Below are positions 51,428-60,742 of a stretch of 64,000 nucleotides of DNA, one piece after another (the first letter of the stretch is position 1; every line of letters starts with the position of its first letter). This DNA is from Pokkaliibacter sp. MBI-7 (GTDB lineage Bacteria > Pseudomonadota > Gammaproteobacteria > Pseudomonadales > Balneatricaceae): the NCBI RefSeq assembly GCF_029846635.1, contig NZ_JARVTG010000001.1, forward strand, positions 956,001-1,020,000, written 5' to 3'. Under the pieces are notes generated by a model, which saw nothing but the letters and a program-made list of their open reading frames with translations, made no database searches and was not told the origin of the DNA. The position numbers and the translations under genes are program-made.

Positions 51428-52452
51428 GCGATTTTCTCCTGTGCCGGGGCCGCACTGGCGGCAAACTTCTCGTAGTGGAAGGAGGCAGGCTGAATCCCCT
51501 GCTGACGGAACCAGCCGGTGACCGCATCCACCATCGGTGGTGGACCGCAGAGATAAACATCCACCGCGCCGTCATTGAGGGCAGCGCCTTCCATATGCTG
51601 GGTGACGTAGCCCTTGCGCGGGTGGTCGCTGTCGGCATCCGCCACGCAGGTGGCATAGCTGAACCAGCCATGCTGCGCGGCCATGGCCGCCAGTGCATCG
51701 ACACAGACCAGATCCATATCGCGGGTGACGCCGTAGATCAGGTGCACCGGCTGCTCACAGCCCTGCTCCGCCAGCAGCTTTAGCATCGCCAGGAACGGTG
51801 CCAGCCCGGTCCCCCCCGCCAGCATCAGCACCGGGCGCTGCACCGGGCGCAAATAGAAGCTGCCCATCGGCCCGGTCAGCGTCAGCTGATCACCCACTCT
51901 GGCCCGCTCACTGAGATAGCCACTCATCAGCCCGCCGGGCACATTGCGAATCAGAAAGCTCAGCTCGGCACTGCCGGGCCGGGAGCTGAAAGAATAGGCC
52001 CGCATGCCCTGACTGCCGGGCACCTGAATGCTGACGTACTGACCGGGCAGAAACGCCACTGACTTTTCTGCCTGAATAAACAGCTCCAGCGTGGTATCCG
52101 AAGGGGCGTTAACCGCGGAGACCGTACCGGCGAAAGGCTCCGGGGCCGTCTTGCACAGGGTGGATGCGGCAGGGACGGCCACCACACAATCGGATGAAGG
52201 CACCATCTGGCAGGTCAGCACCTTGCCTGCGGCGGCTTCGTCCTCAGTCAGGGCGTCTTCCAGATACTCTTCCCCCATGTCGAACTGACCCTGCTCACAA
52301 TGGCATTTGCAGGTGCCGCAGACGCCATCAGAGCAGTCCATGGGCAGATTGATCTTATGGCGATAAGCCGCATCCAGTACGGTTTCGCCAGCGTTGCAGG
52401 CAATGAAACGGGTCACCCCGTCCTCGAAATTGAGAGCAATGGTGTAGCTCAT
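51424..52452 (-). CDS. benC: Benzoate dioxygenase reductase BenC
   Basis: 342 residues. An N-terminal plant-type [2Fe-2S] ferredoxin domain (CSDGVCGTCKCHCEQG, about 40-55, with a later Cys in LTCQM). The FAD domain has RAYSFSSRPG and the NAD domain GGTGLAPFLAML; it ends with a C-terminal FHYEKF. It passes electrons from NADH to the BenAB oxygenase. A 124-bp gap with three 16-bp repeats separates it from benB. Confidence 0.92.
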   Translation of the reverse strand: MSYTIALNFEDGVTRFIACNAGETVLDAAYRHKINLPMDCSDGVCGTCKCHCEQGQFDMGEEYLEDALTEDEAAAGKVLTCQMVPSSDCVVAVPAASTLCKTAPEPFAGTVSAVNAPSDTTLELFIQAEKSVAFLPGQYVSIQVPGSQGMRAYSFSSRPGSAELSFLIRNVPGGLMSGYLSERARVGDQLTLTGPMGSFYLRPVQRPVLMLAGGTGLAPFLAMLKLLAEQGCEQPVHLIYGVTRDMDLVCVDALAAMAAQHGWFSYATCVADADSDHPRKGYVTQHMEGAALNDGAVDVYLCGPPPMVDAVTGWFRQQGIQPASFHYEKFAASAAPAQEKIA

Positions 52453-52541
52453 GATACGGCTCCCCCGGCATGGTGCTGCTCACCGGCTCGGCAGTGCAGC
52501 AGCAACAGCAGTGTGATTGGCGTGTGAGGTGCAGGTTCCCT

Positions 52542-52589
52542 CACTTAACTCTGATGGCACTTAAATCTGATGACACTTAAAACTGATAG
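52542..52589 (-). repeat. Three tandem 16-bp repeats at the benB 3' end
   Basis: Plus-strand units CACTTAACTCTGATGG, CACTTAAATCTGATGA and CACTTAAAACTGATAG. The last contains the benB stop and final codons, so the array looks like tandem duplication of the gene end. Each copy keeps a TAA in the benB strand. Confidence 0.75.
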
Positions 52590-53065
52590 ATGTCGATGAC
52601 CTGGTGGATGTAGTCGTTGTTCAGCACCACCTTCTTGCGCCTGATCAGCGGCTCTCCGCCACTGAGGTCGAGGGTGTAGAAGGAGGTGCCAAAAAAGCTG
52701 CTGGTCTGCCGGTAGCGATGGCTGAGGGTATGCCAGTTGAAACGCAGCTGGATCTGCTGGGCGTCGGCCTCAAGCACTTCCAGATTACTGATCTGATGGG
52801 TGGTACGCGGCTCCGGCATGGTAGCGCCGGAGCGTTCGGTCCTGATGCGGTAGACGCGGTCTTCCAGACCATCCCGATTGGGATAGAACACCAGTGAAAT
52901 TTCACTGTGCGGGTCAGAGGTCAGCTGGTCATCATCGTCCCAGGCGGGCATCCAGAATTCGACCTCGGGGTGATAGCAGGCAAGCCACTGATCCCATTCA
53001 CGGTCATCCAGCAGGCGTGCCTCGCGGTAGATAAAGGCCTGAATATCCTGATAGTTCATGCTCAT
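52577..53065 (-). CDS. benB: Benzoate 1,2-dioxygenase small subunit BenB
   Basis: 162 residues, the normal length for ring-hydroxylating dioxygenase beta subunits (NTF2-like fold): FIYREARLLDDREWDQWLACYHPEVEFWMPAWDDD, RTERSGATMPEPRTTHQISNL and a C-terminal RRKKVVLNNDYIHQVIDIYQF. It holds the alpha3-beta3 oxygenase together. It overlaps benA by 4 bases. Confidence 0.93.
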   Translation of the reverse strand: MSMNYQDIQAFIYREARLLDDREWDQWLACYHPEVEFWMPAWDDDDQLTSDPHSEISLVFYPNRDGLEDRVYRIRTERSGATMPEPRTTHQISNLEVLEADAQQIQLRFNWHTLSHRYRQTSSFFGTSFYTLDLSGGEPLIRRKKVVLNNDYIHQVIDIYQF

Positions 53066-54468
53066 ACCTCCTCACCGCGGGTGGACTCGCTGTCTGTAGC
53101 AATCAGCCGGCTGCGTTCGCTGGCAATGGCCTGCAGCATCTCATCGCGCCAGTGCAGGTGATGGTGCACATACAGCCCTTCATCTTCCGGGCAGGCGCCG
53201 CTCATCAGCGGTTTCAGATCAATAGACCGGGCATCTTCATCGGCACCGTCAATCCAGTGCACTGCCCCACGGCTCATGTCATTCCATGGCAGGCCCGCTG
53301 CGCTGTAGCCCTGCTGACAGCCACGGAACTCTTCCAGATCATCCGGTGTGCCCATGCCACTGACGTTAAAGAAGTCTTCGTACTGGCGGATACGGCGACG
53401 GCGGTTCTCTGCCGACTCCCCTTTGGGCGCGAAGCAATAGATGGTGATTTCCGTCTTGTCGACAGCAAGCGGACGCAGCACCCGGATCTGGGTGGAGAAC
53501 TGGTCCATCAGGTAGACATTGGGATACAGGCACAGGTTGCGGGTCTGGTTGACCATCAGGTCAGCGCGGGCTTCGCCGAATGTCTGCTGCAGGCGTTCGC
53601 GCTGGCTGTAGACCGGCCGCACGCTGGGGTTGAGCAGACGGGTCCACAGCATCATGTGGCCGTTTTCAAAGGAGTAGAACCCTCCCTTTGCTGACCAGCT
53701 GCGGGCGTCCACTGCTTCGGTGCCGCCCTTGTCATAATTGCGGTGGCCCATGGTCGACAGATAATTCCAGTGCACCGTGCCGACATGATAGCCATCGGCG
53801 CCGTTCTCCGCCGTCAGCTTCCAGTTTCCGTCATAGGTGTAGGATGAGCTGCCGCGCAGAATCTCCAGACCTTCGGGTGCCTGATCAACAATGTTGTCGA
53901 TCACCTTGGTGGATTCGCCCAGATACTCTGTCAGCGGCATCACATCGGGATTGAGGCTGCCGAACAGAAAGCCGCGGTATGACTCGAAGCGTGCAACCCG
54001 TTTGAGATCGTGGGAGCCATCGGTGTTGAAGCTTTCAGGGTAGCCGCCTTTTTTCTGGTCGCGCGCCTTGAGCAGCTTGCCACCGTTGTTGAAGGTCCAG
54101 CCATGGAAGGGGCAGGTGAAAGAGGTCTTGTTGCCGCGCTTGTGGCGGCACAGTGTGGCACCGCGATGAGAGCAGGTGTTGAGCAGCGCATTGAGCTGGC
54201 CCTTGGCGTCACGGGTAATGACCACCGGCTGACGGCCAATATGGGTGGTGAAGTAATCGCCGTTGTCGGCAATCTGGCTTTCGTGAGCCAGATAGACCCA
54301 GTTGCCCTCAAAGAGGTATTTCATCTCCAGCTCAAACAGTGCCTGATCGGTGAAAATGGCCCGGTTGCAGCGGTAAATCCCCTGCTCGGCATCGGCCACG
54401 ACGGCACTGCGTACGCGCTCTTGCAATTGATCGAGTTGCTGTTGCATCACTCTCTCCTTTCTCTGCAT
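53062..54468 (-). CDS. benA: Benzoate 1,2-dioxygenase large subunit BenA
   Basis: 468 residues. Rieske motif CSHRGATLC...CPFHGW (about 97-120) and a catalytic mononuclear iron site (ENGADGYHVGTVHWN, about 215-230, with a later Asp). It adds both atoms of O2 to benzoate, giving the cis-diol acid. First gene of benABCD; the ATG at 54468 has only weak alternatives (TTG-coded start upstream not considered). It faces the LysR gene across 556 bp. Confidence 0.93.
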   Translation of the reverse strand: MQRKERVMQQQLDQLQERVRSAVVADAEQGIYRCNRAIFTDQALFELEMKYLFEGNWVYLAHESQIADNGDYFTTHIGRQPVVITRDAKGQLNALLNTCSHRGATLCRHKRGNKTSFTCPFHGWTFNNGGKLLKARDQKKGGYPESFNTDGSHDLKRVARFESYRGFLFGSLNPDVMPLTEYLGESTKVIDNIVDQAPEGLEILRGSSSYTYDGNWKLTAENGADGYHVGTVHWNYLSTMGHRNYDKGGTEAVDARSWSAKGGFYSFENGHMMLWTRLLNPSVRPVYSQRERLQQTFGEARADLMVNQTRNLCLYPNVYLMDQFSTQIRVLRPLAVDKTEITIYCFAPKGESAENRRRRIRQYEDFFNVSGMGTPDDLEEFRGCQQGYSAAGLPWNDMSRGAVHWIDGADEDARSIDLKPLMSGACPEDEGLYVHHHLHWRDEMLQAIASERSRLIATDSESTRGEEV

Positions 54469-55024
54469 ATTGCAATGATTATATTTTTTCTATTGCACTA
54501 TCGGAGCAGCACTTATTTAAGCAGGCAATAAAACGCAATTGGCTTTCAATATCGCCAATAATTCACACATTAATTTCGATCAATAGTAATTCACGCCTGT
54601 CTTTATATGGCACGGCATTATTACCTAATTAATGTGGTGTTATTTACCCTGACTCTGGCCGATCCGCTTGCGGCAAACCTTCATCTACACCATGAATTCA
54701 TTGAGGTGCCGCCTTTACAGGCTGGCAGGCTTCATTTACGGATAAATAAGAGAGCTGGTAAACACGGTGGCTGGAAGGGCGTATCACGGTCATGACGCTA
54801 TCCTCTTTGATTATTGTTATTCACGGCGAATACAGGTATAACGACTGGCAACAAAAATAATGATGAATTACTGCGCTTTAACTTTCCCACTCAAAGCGAC
54901 ACAAATTAAATTCTGTCATTTAATTCGTACCAGACTTTTATACCGAGACAGGTAAAACAATAAAATTAATACTCGCTGCCAACAAATATCGTTTTAGTAG
55001 GCAGCGATACCCGGAGGGTATGAG
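54469..55024. other. benA-LysR divergent control region
   Basis: 556 bp, strikingly AT-rich against its neighbours. It holds ATACAGGTAT (54830-54839), a dyad with BenM-like ATAC/GTAT halves but a 2-bp spacer. It also holds TACC-N6-GGTA (54941-54954) within TTTTATACC...GGTAAAA. Both are candidate LysR sites. A 62-codon open frame at 54607-54795 looks random. Confidence 0.45.
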
Positions 55025-55924
55025 ATGGAGTTACGTCATCTTCGCTACTTCTGTGCCGTTGCCGAAGAACTCAACCTGACCCGCGCCGCCGAGCGTCTGC
55101 ATATCGCCCAGCCACCACTGACCCGGCAGATCCGTCAGCTGGAAGAAGAAATGGGGGTACTGCTGTTCAACCGCGAAGCCCGCGGCTTAAGCCTGACACC
55201 GGCCGGGCAGTTCTTTCTGGAGCGGGCACGGCAGATTCTGGCCAAGGTGCAGGGCTCCATGGCCGATACCCGCAAGGTAGCAGCCCACGGTAAACGCATC
55301 TTCGCCATCGGCTTCGTGCCTTCGGTGTTCTATGGTCAGCTGCCGTCACTGATCAAGCGTTTGCGCCAGCACGGCGACATTGAAATCGTGCTGCATGAGA
55401 TGACCACGCAGGAGCAGGTCACCGCCCTGAAAACCGGCCGTATTGATATTGGTTTTGGTCGTCTGCGTATCGAAGACAACGAGGTGGATCAGGAGCTGCT
55501 GTTTGATGAACCGATTATCGCTGCCGTTCCGGCCGATCATCCGCTGGCCACCACCCAGCCCACGCTGACTGAGCTAGCCAGGCACCCGCTGATTTTGTTC
55601 CCCTCCAATCCCGGTCGCAGCTTTGCCGATATTGTGCTCGGGCTGTTTCATCGGCGTTGCCTGAGCGTCAACGTCATCCAGCAGGTCAATGACCTGCAGA
55701 CGGCCCTCGGGCTGGTCGCCTCCGATATGGGCTTTACCCTGGTGCCGGAGCAGGTCAAACGTGTACACCGGGATGGCATAGCCTTTATTCCTCTGGGCGA
55801 GAGCAATATCACCACGCCCATTATGTGCTGCCGCCGCAAGGAACCCGCTGGTGACATCATGCTGCTGGTCAATGAGATTCTGGAGGAGCTGGTGGATAAC
55901 CGCCGTTCAGGGCGCTACCCGTAA
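55025..55924 (+). CDS. LysR-family regulator of BenM/CatM type
   Basis: 299 residues. MELRHLRYFCAVAEELNLTRAAERLHIAQPPLTRQIRQLEEE is the conserved BenM/CatM/CatR N-terminus with the helix-turn-helix at about 18-37. The effector domain follows (about 90-295). Divergent placement from benA fits BenM, which activates ben genes with benzoate and cis,cis-muconate. CatM-like roles cannot be excluded. GGAGGG precedes the ATG. Confidence 0.88.
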   Translation: MELRHLRYFCAVAEELNLTRAAERLHIAQPPLTRQIRQLEEEMGVLLFNREARGLSLTPAGQFFLERARQILAKVQGSMADTRKVAAHGKRIFAIGFVPSVFYGQLPSLIKRLRQHGDIEIVLHEMTTQEQVTALKTGRIDIGFGRLRIEDNEVDQELLFDEPIIAAVPADHPLATTQPTLTELARHPLILFPSNPGRSFADIVLGLFHRRCLSVNVIQQVNDLQTALGLVASDMGFTLVPEQVKRVHRDGIAFIPLGESNITTPIMCCRRKEPAGDIMLLVNEILEELVDNRRSGRYP

Positions 55925-56045
55925 CGGCTCTTTTCCGCTGCACCATGGGATGATGTGAACCAGCAGCATTGCACAGCAAGCAACGGAGTGAGGCGAGCTC
56001 AGCGCAGGCGTTAGCCTGTAACGATCCCGCTCAGGAGAATCACCC

Positions 56046-56789
56046 ATGCCGCTTCAGCTTGCCATGCCTGTGGATAATGTTGCCCCTACCGCCTCAGCCC
56101 TTGCTCGTTATGACTGGCCCTCCCTGTTGCAGCAACTGGACTCACGGGGCTTTGCCGTGCTGCCCGGCCTGCTTGACCACTTCAGCTGCGATGCCATGAC
56201 CATGCTTTATCAGCATGAAGCCGCTTTTCGCAGCCGGGTCATCATGGCCCGCCACGGCTTTGGCCAAGGTGAATACCAGTATTTCAGTTACCCGCTGCCA
56301 GCCATCGTGCAGCAGTTACGCCACCATCTGTATCCCCTGCTGCAACCGCTGGCCAATCAGTGGGCCCTGCGCCTCGGGCAACCTTCACGGTTTCCGCCTG
56401 AGCACCCGCAGTTCATTACGCAATGCCATCAGGCTGGCCAGTCGCGCCCCACACCGCTGCTGTTGCGCTATGGTCCGGGTGACTATAACTGCCTGCATCA
56501 GGACCTGTACGGTGAACAGATATTCCCGCTGCAGCTGGCGGTATTACTGTCTGCACCTGAAGTGGATTTTCAGGGTGGGGAATTTGTGCTGACGGAGCAA
56601 CGCCCGCGCATGCAGTCACGGGTGCAGGTCGTAGCGCTGAATAAAGGTGACGGGGTGATGTTTGCCGTCAGCAGCAGACCGGTCGCGGGCAGCCGCGGAA
56701 ATTACCGGGCAGCCATGCGCCACGGCGTCAGCGAAGTCACGGCAGGCAACCGCTATACACTGGGCATTATCTTTCACGATGCGCAGTAG
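56046..56789 (+). CDS. 2-oxoglutarate/Fe(II)-dependent oxygenase
   Basis: 247 residues. The C-terminal half has a double-stranded beta-helix signature: HQD (about 157-159) in NCLHQDLYGE, a distal His in MRHGVSEV and Arg in NRYTLGIIFHD for 2-oxoglutarate. The family (prolyl-4-hydroxylase-like) hydroxylates proteins or small molecules; the substrate is unknown. It starts just after CAGGAG. A strong hairpin terminator follows, shared with convergent aroA. Confidence 0.82.
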   Translation: MPLQLAMPVDNVAPTASALARYDWPSLLQQLDSRGFAVLPGLLDHFSCDAMTMLYQHEAAFRSRVIMARHGFGQGEYQYFSYPLPAIVQQLRHHLYPLLQPLANQWALRLGQPSRFPPEHPQFITQCHQAGQSRPTPLLLRYGPGDYNCLHQDLYGEQIFPLQLAVLLSAPEVDFQGGEFVLTEQRPRMQSRVQVVALNKGDGVMFAVSSRPVAGSRGNYRAAMRHGVSEVTAGNRYTLGIIFHDAQ

Positions 56790-56798
56790 CCGAAAACA

Positions 56799-56829
56799 AC
56801 AACGGCCACCTTATTCAGGTGGCCGTTGT
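56799..56829. terminator. Bidirectional terminator between the oxygenase and aroA
   Basis: Perfect 13-bp stem ACAACGGCCACCT / AGGTGGCCGTTGT with a 5-nt loop, between converging genes. Confidence 0.8.
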
Positions 56830-56852
56830 GGTGAGGTGTAACTCAAACACCA

Positions 56853-58142
56853 TCAGCTGACGATGCGTTTGAACTCGTCAAAGAAGGTGGGGAAGGTCTT
56901 TGAGGTACAGCCCGGATCATTGATGGTGATCGGCGCGGTACCGAAAGAAGCCAGCGCAAAGCACATGGCCATGCGGTGATCGTTGTAGGTATCAATGGCA
57001 GCAGACTGCAGCGCCTTCGGCGGTACGATACGGATAAAGTCGTGACCTTCTTCCACTTCTGCGCCGACCTTGCGCAGCTCGGTGGCCATGGCAAACAGAC
57101 GATCAGTCTCTTTCACGCGCCAGTTGTAGATATTACGGATACAGGTTTCACCGTCGGCAAACAGGGCTGTCGTGGCGATGGTCATTGCAGCATCAGGGAT
57201 ATGGTTGAGATCCACATCTACCCCTTTCAGCTGACCATTGCCGCTGACTTCAATCCAGGTCTCGCTGTAAGTGACGGTAGCGCCCATCAGCTCCAGTACC
57301 TCGGCAAAACGGGCATCGCCCTGCACACTGGCGGTGCCGGTGCCATGTACACGTACCGGACCCTGACCAATGGCGCCAGCGGCCAGGAAATAAGAGGCGG
57401 ATGAAGCATCCCCTTCCACCATGATCGAACCGGGGCTGGTGTAACGCTGACCTTGCCGGATCACGAAGGTATTGGCGTCAGGCTGCTCGACCGTCACGCC
57501 AAAACGCTGCATCACATCCAGCGTGATATCGATATAGGGGCGCGACACCAGCTCACCTTCCACCCGGACCGTCAGGGTGCCTTTGGCCAGCGGGGCTGCC
57601 ATCAGGATGGCCGTGAGGAACTGGCTGGAGATATTGCCGCGAATACTCACTTCGCCGCCGTTCAGGCCCCTGGCATGGATCGCCAGCGGTGGGTAATTGG
57701 GGTTTTCCAGATAGTCGATGTCGGCACCGGCCTGACGCAGGCAGTCCACCAGATCACCGATGGGGCGCTCCTTCATCCGCGGCTCACCGGTCAGCACAAA
57801 CTCGCCCTGCCCCAGACACAATGCCGCCGCCAGTGGGCGCATGGCCGTGCCTGCGTTGCCCAGATACAGCTCCTGAGGAGAGGCACTGCTGATAGCGCCT
57901 GCATTACCGTGCATCCAGCATTGGGTACGATCCTCTGACAGACGATAGCTCACGCCCAGTTGCTTGAGTGCGGTCAGCATGTGACGGATGTCGTCACTGT
58001 CGAGCAGATTGGTGATGTGAGTTTCACCTTCAGCCAGAGCAGCCAGCAGCAGAATGCGGTTGGACAGACTTTTTGATCCAGGCAAGGTGACCTCACCGCG
58101 GGCAGTCTTCACAGGAGATAGCGTCAGAGAGTTCATGCTCAT
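56853..58142 (-). CDS. aroA: EPSP synthase AroA (class I)
   Basis: 429 residues, typical of class I enzymes. LPGSKSLSNRILLLAALAEG (about 21-40) and LGNAGTAMRPL (about 94-104) bind phosphoenolpyruvate and shikimate 3-phosphate; later DAAMTIA, KETDR and DPGCTSKTFP motifs are present. It makes 5-enolpyruvylshikimate 3-phosphate in aromatic amino-acid synthesis. Glycine and alanine of the LGNAGTA loop are intact. It is alone here rather than beside serC or cmk. The ATG at 58136 is an alternative start. Confidence 0.95.
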   Translation of the reverse strand: MSMNSLTLSPVKTARGEVTLPGSKSLSNRILLLAALAEGETHITNLLDSDDIRHMLTALKQLGVSYRLSEDRTQCWMHGNAGAISSASPQELYLGNAGTAMRPLAAALCLGQGEFVLTGEPRMKERPIGDLVDCLRQAGADIDYLENPNYPPLAIHARGLNGGEVSIRGNISSQFLTAILMAAPLAKGTLTVRVEGELVSRPYIDITLDVMQRFGVTVEQPDANTFVIRQGQRYTSPGSIMVEGDASSASYFLAAGAIGQGPVRVHGTGTASVQGDARFAEVLELMGATVTYSETWIEVSGNGQLKGVDVDLNHIPDAAMTIATTALFADGETCIRNIYNWRVKETDRLFAMATELRKVGAEVEEGHDFIRIVPPKALQSAAIDTYNDHRMAMCFALASFGTAPITINDPGCTSKTFPTFFDEFKRIVS

Positions 58143-58222
58143 CAGGCTCTTATAATGCGTTAACGAAAGGGCATCATTCTATGTGCCGATGGCTTCAATG
58201 TCACACGACAAGCCGACTGATT

Positions 58223-59188
58223 TCAGGCTGCCACCAGTGGCCGTGCAGGCAGCAGATAATGCAGGGCATAGCGCAGCATTACATAGCCGACTGCCAGTGT
58301 TGCCATCAGCAGCTCGCCACTGGCCAGCAGCCTGATCTGTGCGACATAGTCCTGACTGAATGGCCACTGATGCAGCAGCGCCGCTACCTTGTATTGCGCC
58401 GTGGCACTGATGACCAGCGGAAAAGTAAAGGCTGCATAGCCGGGACTGAACGGGAGCCGTAACAGGCGGAAGAACGCCAGATAGATCAGGGCCGTCATCA
58501 GCACGGCAATACCGAACAGCAGCGCCACCAGCAGCAGTGAAGGCTCGGCGGTCAGGGTCAGGTAGCCCGCCAGACTCAGGCTGGCCGGCGCTGCCAGAAT
58601 GGCAATGGTCGGTTTGGAAGCATCGGCCACTTCACCACAGAAAATCAGGCGATACAGCATCACCGGCAACATCACTGCGTAACTGAATAAGCCCATCCAC
58701 AGCAGCGCGTGAGACAGTGGCAGCCAGCTACCTCCCGGTGTCGCTACCGCCGCGACGATGATGCCGACTGGCGGGACAAACCAGCTGGGCAACAGATGCT
58801 GCACCTCAAAGGCCTTCAGCCGGTGCCAGAGAAACGTCACCAGGAAGATCACATGCAATGCCACTGCGGCGAGCCATAAGCCCTGCCCCAGCCATCCATG
58901 ATGTGCTCCGATAGCTTTGGATACGACCATGGTCGCCATGGCAAAGGTCGGCACCACGCTGCCTACTACCGGATGTTTGAGGTCAGCCAGTAACAGATGG
59001 GGGTGCATGACAAACTTGGTCAACAAGATCAGCAGCAATACCGACGCCAGCAGTGCCGATGACAGCTGTGCTACACCCTGCAACGGGAAAGCATTCTCCC
59101 AGCACCAGCCAAGGCTGGCGATACCCAGTGCCAGACCCGCCATGGGCGTTGGTGCCGCCGCAACCTGAACTCGTGTGATTTTCATCAT
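58223..59188 (-). CDS. TDT-family transporter (TehA/Mae1-like)
   Basis: 321 residues, about ten membrane helices, the size of the tellurite-resistance/dicarboxylate transporter family. TPMAGLALGIASLGW at the start, HPVVGSVVPTFAMATM and the SWFVPPVG helix match the family. Members are SLAC1-like anion channels or dicarboxylate exporters; the substrate is not predictable. GGGG lies 4 nt before the chosen ATG (59188). It is divergent from a LysR gene that probably controls it. Confidence 0.82.
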   Translation of the reverse strand: MMKITRVQVAAAPTPMAGLALGIASLGWCWENAFPLQGVAQLSSALLASVLLLILLTKFVMHPHLLLADLKHPVVGSVVPTFAMATMVVSKAIGAHHGWLGQGLWLAAVALHVIFLVTFLWHRLKAFEVQHLLPSWFVPPVGIIVAAVATPGGSWLPLSHALLWMGLFSYAVMLPVMLYRLIFCGEVADASKPTIAILAAPASLSLAGYLTLTAEPSLLLVALLFGIAVLMTALIYLAFFRLLRLPFSPGYAAFTFPLVISATAQYKVAALLHQWPFSQDYVAQIRLLASGELLMATLAVGYVMLRYALHYLLPARPLVAA

Positions 59189-59322
59189 GACGCCCCACAT
59201 CAGTCATCTACGGCTGCCATCATAGATCTTGCCTTCATCAGGGCATATCCATATGTTTTTTAGATATTGTTTAGATTTTATAAACGACTACCGATACACC
59301 GTTTAAACCAGAGTGGACCACC

Positions 59323-60249
59323 ATGATAAAAATCACCGTCAGGCAACTGGAAGCCTTTGCCGCCATCGCCCGCCACGGCAATCTGACCGATGCTGCCAGT
59401 GAACTAAGCCTGACCAAGGGTGCGCTGTCTCAGGCGCTGCAACAACTGGAGCAACGGCTGTCTACCCCGTTGTTTGATCGCGTGCATCCACGCCTGAAAC
59501 TCAACAGCGAAGGGCTGGCGCTGCAGCCACTGGTCGAGGAAGCCCTGACCCGTCTCGGCGATATCGAAGCACACTTTGACCCGGAGCATATCCACGCCGG
59601 GCAACTGCGTCTGGGCGCCAGCCAGACCATCGGCAACTACCTGCTGCCGAGGCTGATCGCTGATTGCAGCCGTGAAGGACGGTTGATCCCGGATATCCGC
59701 ATCACCAATACCCACAACCTCTGCGAGCTGCTGCAAGCCTTCGAGATTGATCTGGCACTGATCGAGGGGGAAAGCCATCTGCCGGAGCTGATCACCGAAG
59801 AATGGCTGGAAGATGAAATGCTGGTGGTAGCGGCACCAGACCATCCTCTCTGCAAGCAGGATGAAATCCATGCCGAAGCACTGGCCGGGCAAATCTGGAT
59901 TCTGCGTGAAGCTCATTCCGGCAGCCGCGAACAGTTCGACCGTCAGCTGCGCCCGCTGTTTTCACATTGCGGCCAGATCGTCCAGCTCAACACACTGGAA
60001 GCCGTCATGCTCACCGTGGAACAAGGCGTGGGCTTGAGCTTTATCTCCCATCTGGCAGCTGCTGATCGTATCCGCGAAGGTAAATTGAAAGCCCTGCCCA
60101 TCACCCGGCACTTCCCACGTAAATTAAGGCTGGTGTGGCACAGTAAGAAGTTTCATTCAGCAGCACTGAAAAGCTTTTTGCAGATGTGCAGGGGGTTTGG
60201 AGGGGAGCAGAATAGGTGGCCTGTGCCAGAAACAACAAAGCCCGCATGA
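59323..60249 (+). CDS. LysR-family regulator
   Basis: 308 residues: N-terminal winged helix (RQLEAFAAIARHGNLTDAASELSLTKGALSQALQQLEQRL, about 6-45) and a two-lobe effector domain. It is divergent from the TDT transporter across 134 bp of AT-rich sequence, the usual regulator-target arrangement. The terminator hairpin overlaps its last codons and stop. Confidence 0.88.
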   Translation: MIKITVRQLEAFAAIARHGNLTDAASELSLTKGALSQALQQLEQRLSTPLFDRVHPRLKLNSEGLALQPLVEEALTRLGDIEAHFDPEHIHAGQLRLGASQTIGNYLLPRLIADCSREGRLIPDIRITNTHNLCELLQAFEIDLALIEGESHLPELITEEWLEDEMLVVAAPDHPLCKQDEIHAEALAGQIWILREAHSGSREQFDRQLRPLFSHCGQIVQLNTLEAVMLTVEQGVGLSFISHLAAADRIREGKLKALPITRHFPRKLRLVWHSKKFHSAALKSFLQMCRGFGGEQNRWPVPETTKPA

Positions 60250-60260
60250 AGCGGGCTTTG
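60236..60260. terminator. Bidirectional terminator between the LysR gene and ssrA
   Basis: Stem CAAAGCCCGC / GCGGGCTTTG with loop ATGAA. It includes the LysR stop codon and lies 43 bases past the 3' end of tmRNA on the other strand. Confidence 0.78.
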
Positions 60261-60302
60261 AGGTGTTTCGTAGACTGTCACAGACAGCCAGAAACTGGTG
60301 TA

Positions 60303-60659
60303 TGGTGGAGCTGGGGGGAATTGAACCCCCGTCCAACATCCTTCTGAACCAAGGTCTACCATCCATAGCCATGTCTATTTTTTAACTGTTCAAGCTCCGA
60401 CTGGCAGGATATTGAACAGCTGTCCCGATTGGTTTTAGCGCTTCATCTACGGGCGAAGACTGCCACGCGATCCTGTGTGAGATGACTCTCCTAACCCTAT
60501 CCCACAGGCAAGCGTAGGTGGAGAGTCCAGCCTTAAGCGGCTAGAGCGTAGTTTTCGTCGTTTGCGACTATATATTGGTACGGTTGATTTACGTGATCGC
60601 GCACCGCTCACGGGAGGCACTTGGAGCATCCGCGACATTGTCGAATCCAGAACAGCCCC
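60303..60659 (-). ncRNA. ssrA: tmRNA
   Basis: One-piece tmRNA of about 357 nt. The 5' end on the minus strand is GGGGCTGTTCTGGATTCGAC; the 3' end is GGGGGTTCAATTCCCCCC... AGCTCCACCA, with CCA encoded. The tag reading frame (60565 down to 60533) reads ANDENYALAA then TAA, as in many gammaproteobacteria. It rescues stalled ribosomes with SmpB, which is not in the window. Confidence 0.97.
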
Positions 60660-60742
60660 AAAATGTTTTCGCATTGTACTCAAACACTTAGATCAGGTCC
60701 ACCGATGATTTCAGTAGACAGACATCAAGCGTGATCATTCAG

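Noticed and set aside
54607..54795. 62-codon open frame in the ben control region
   Set aside because: Lies in AT-rich regulatory DNA, has no ribosome site and no recognisable protein features.
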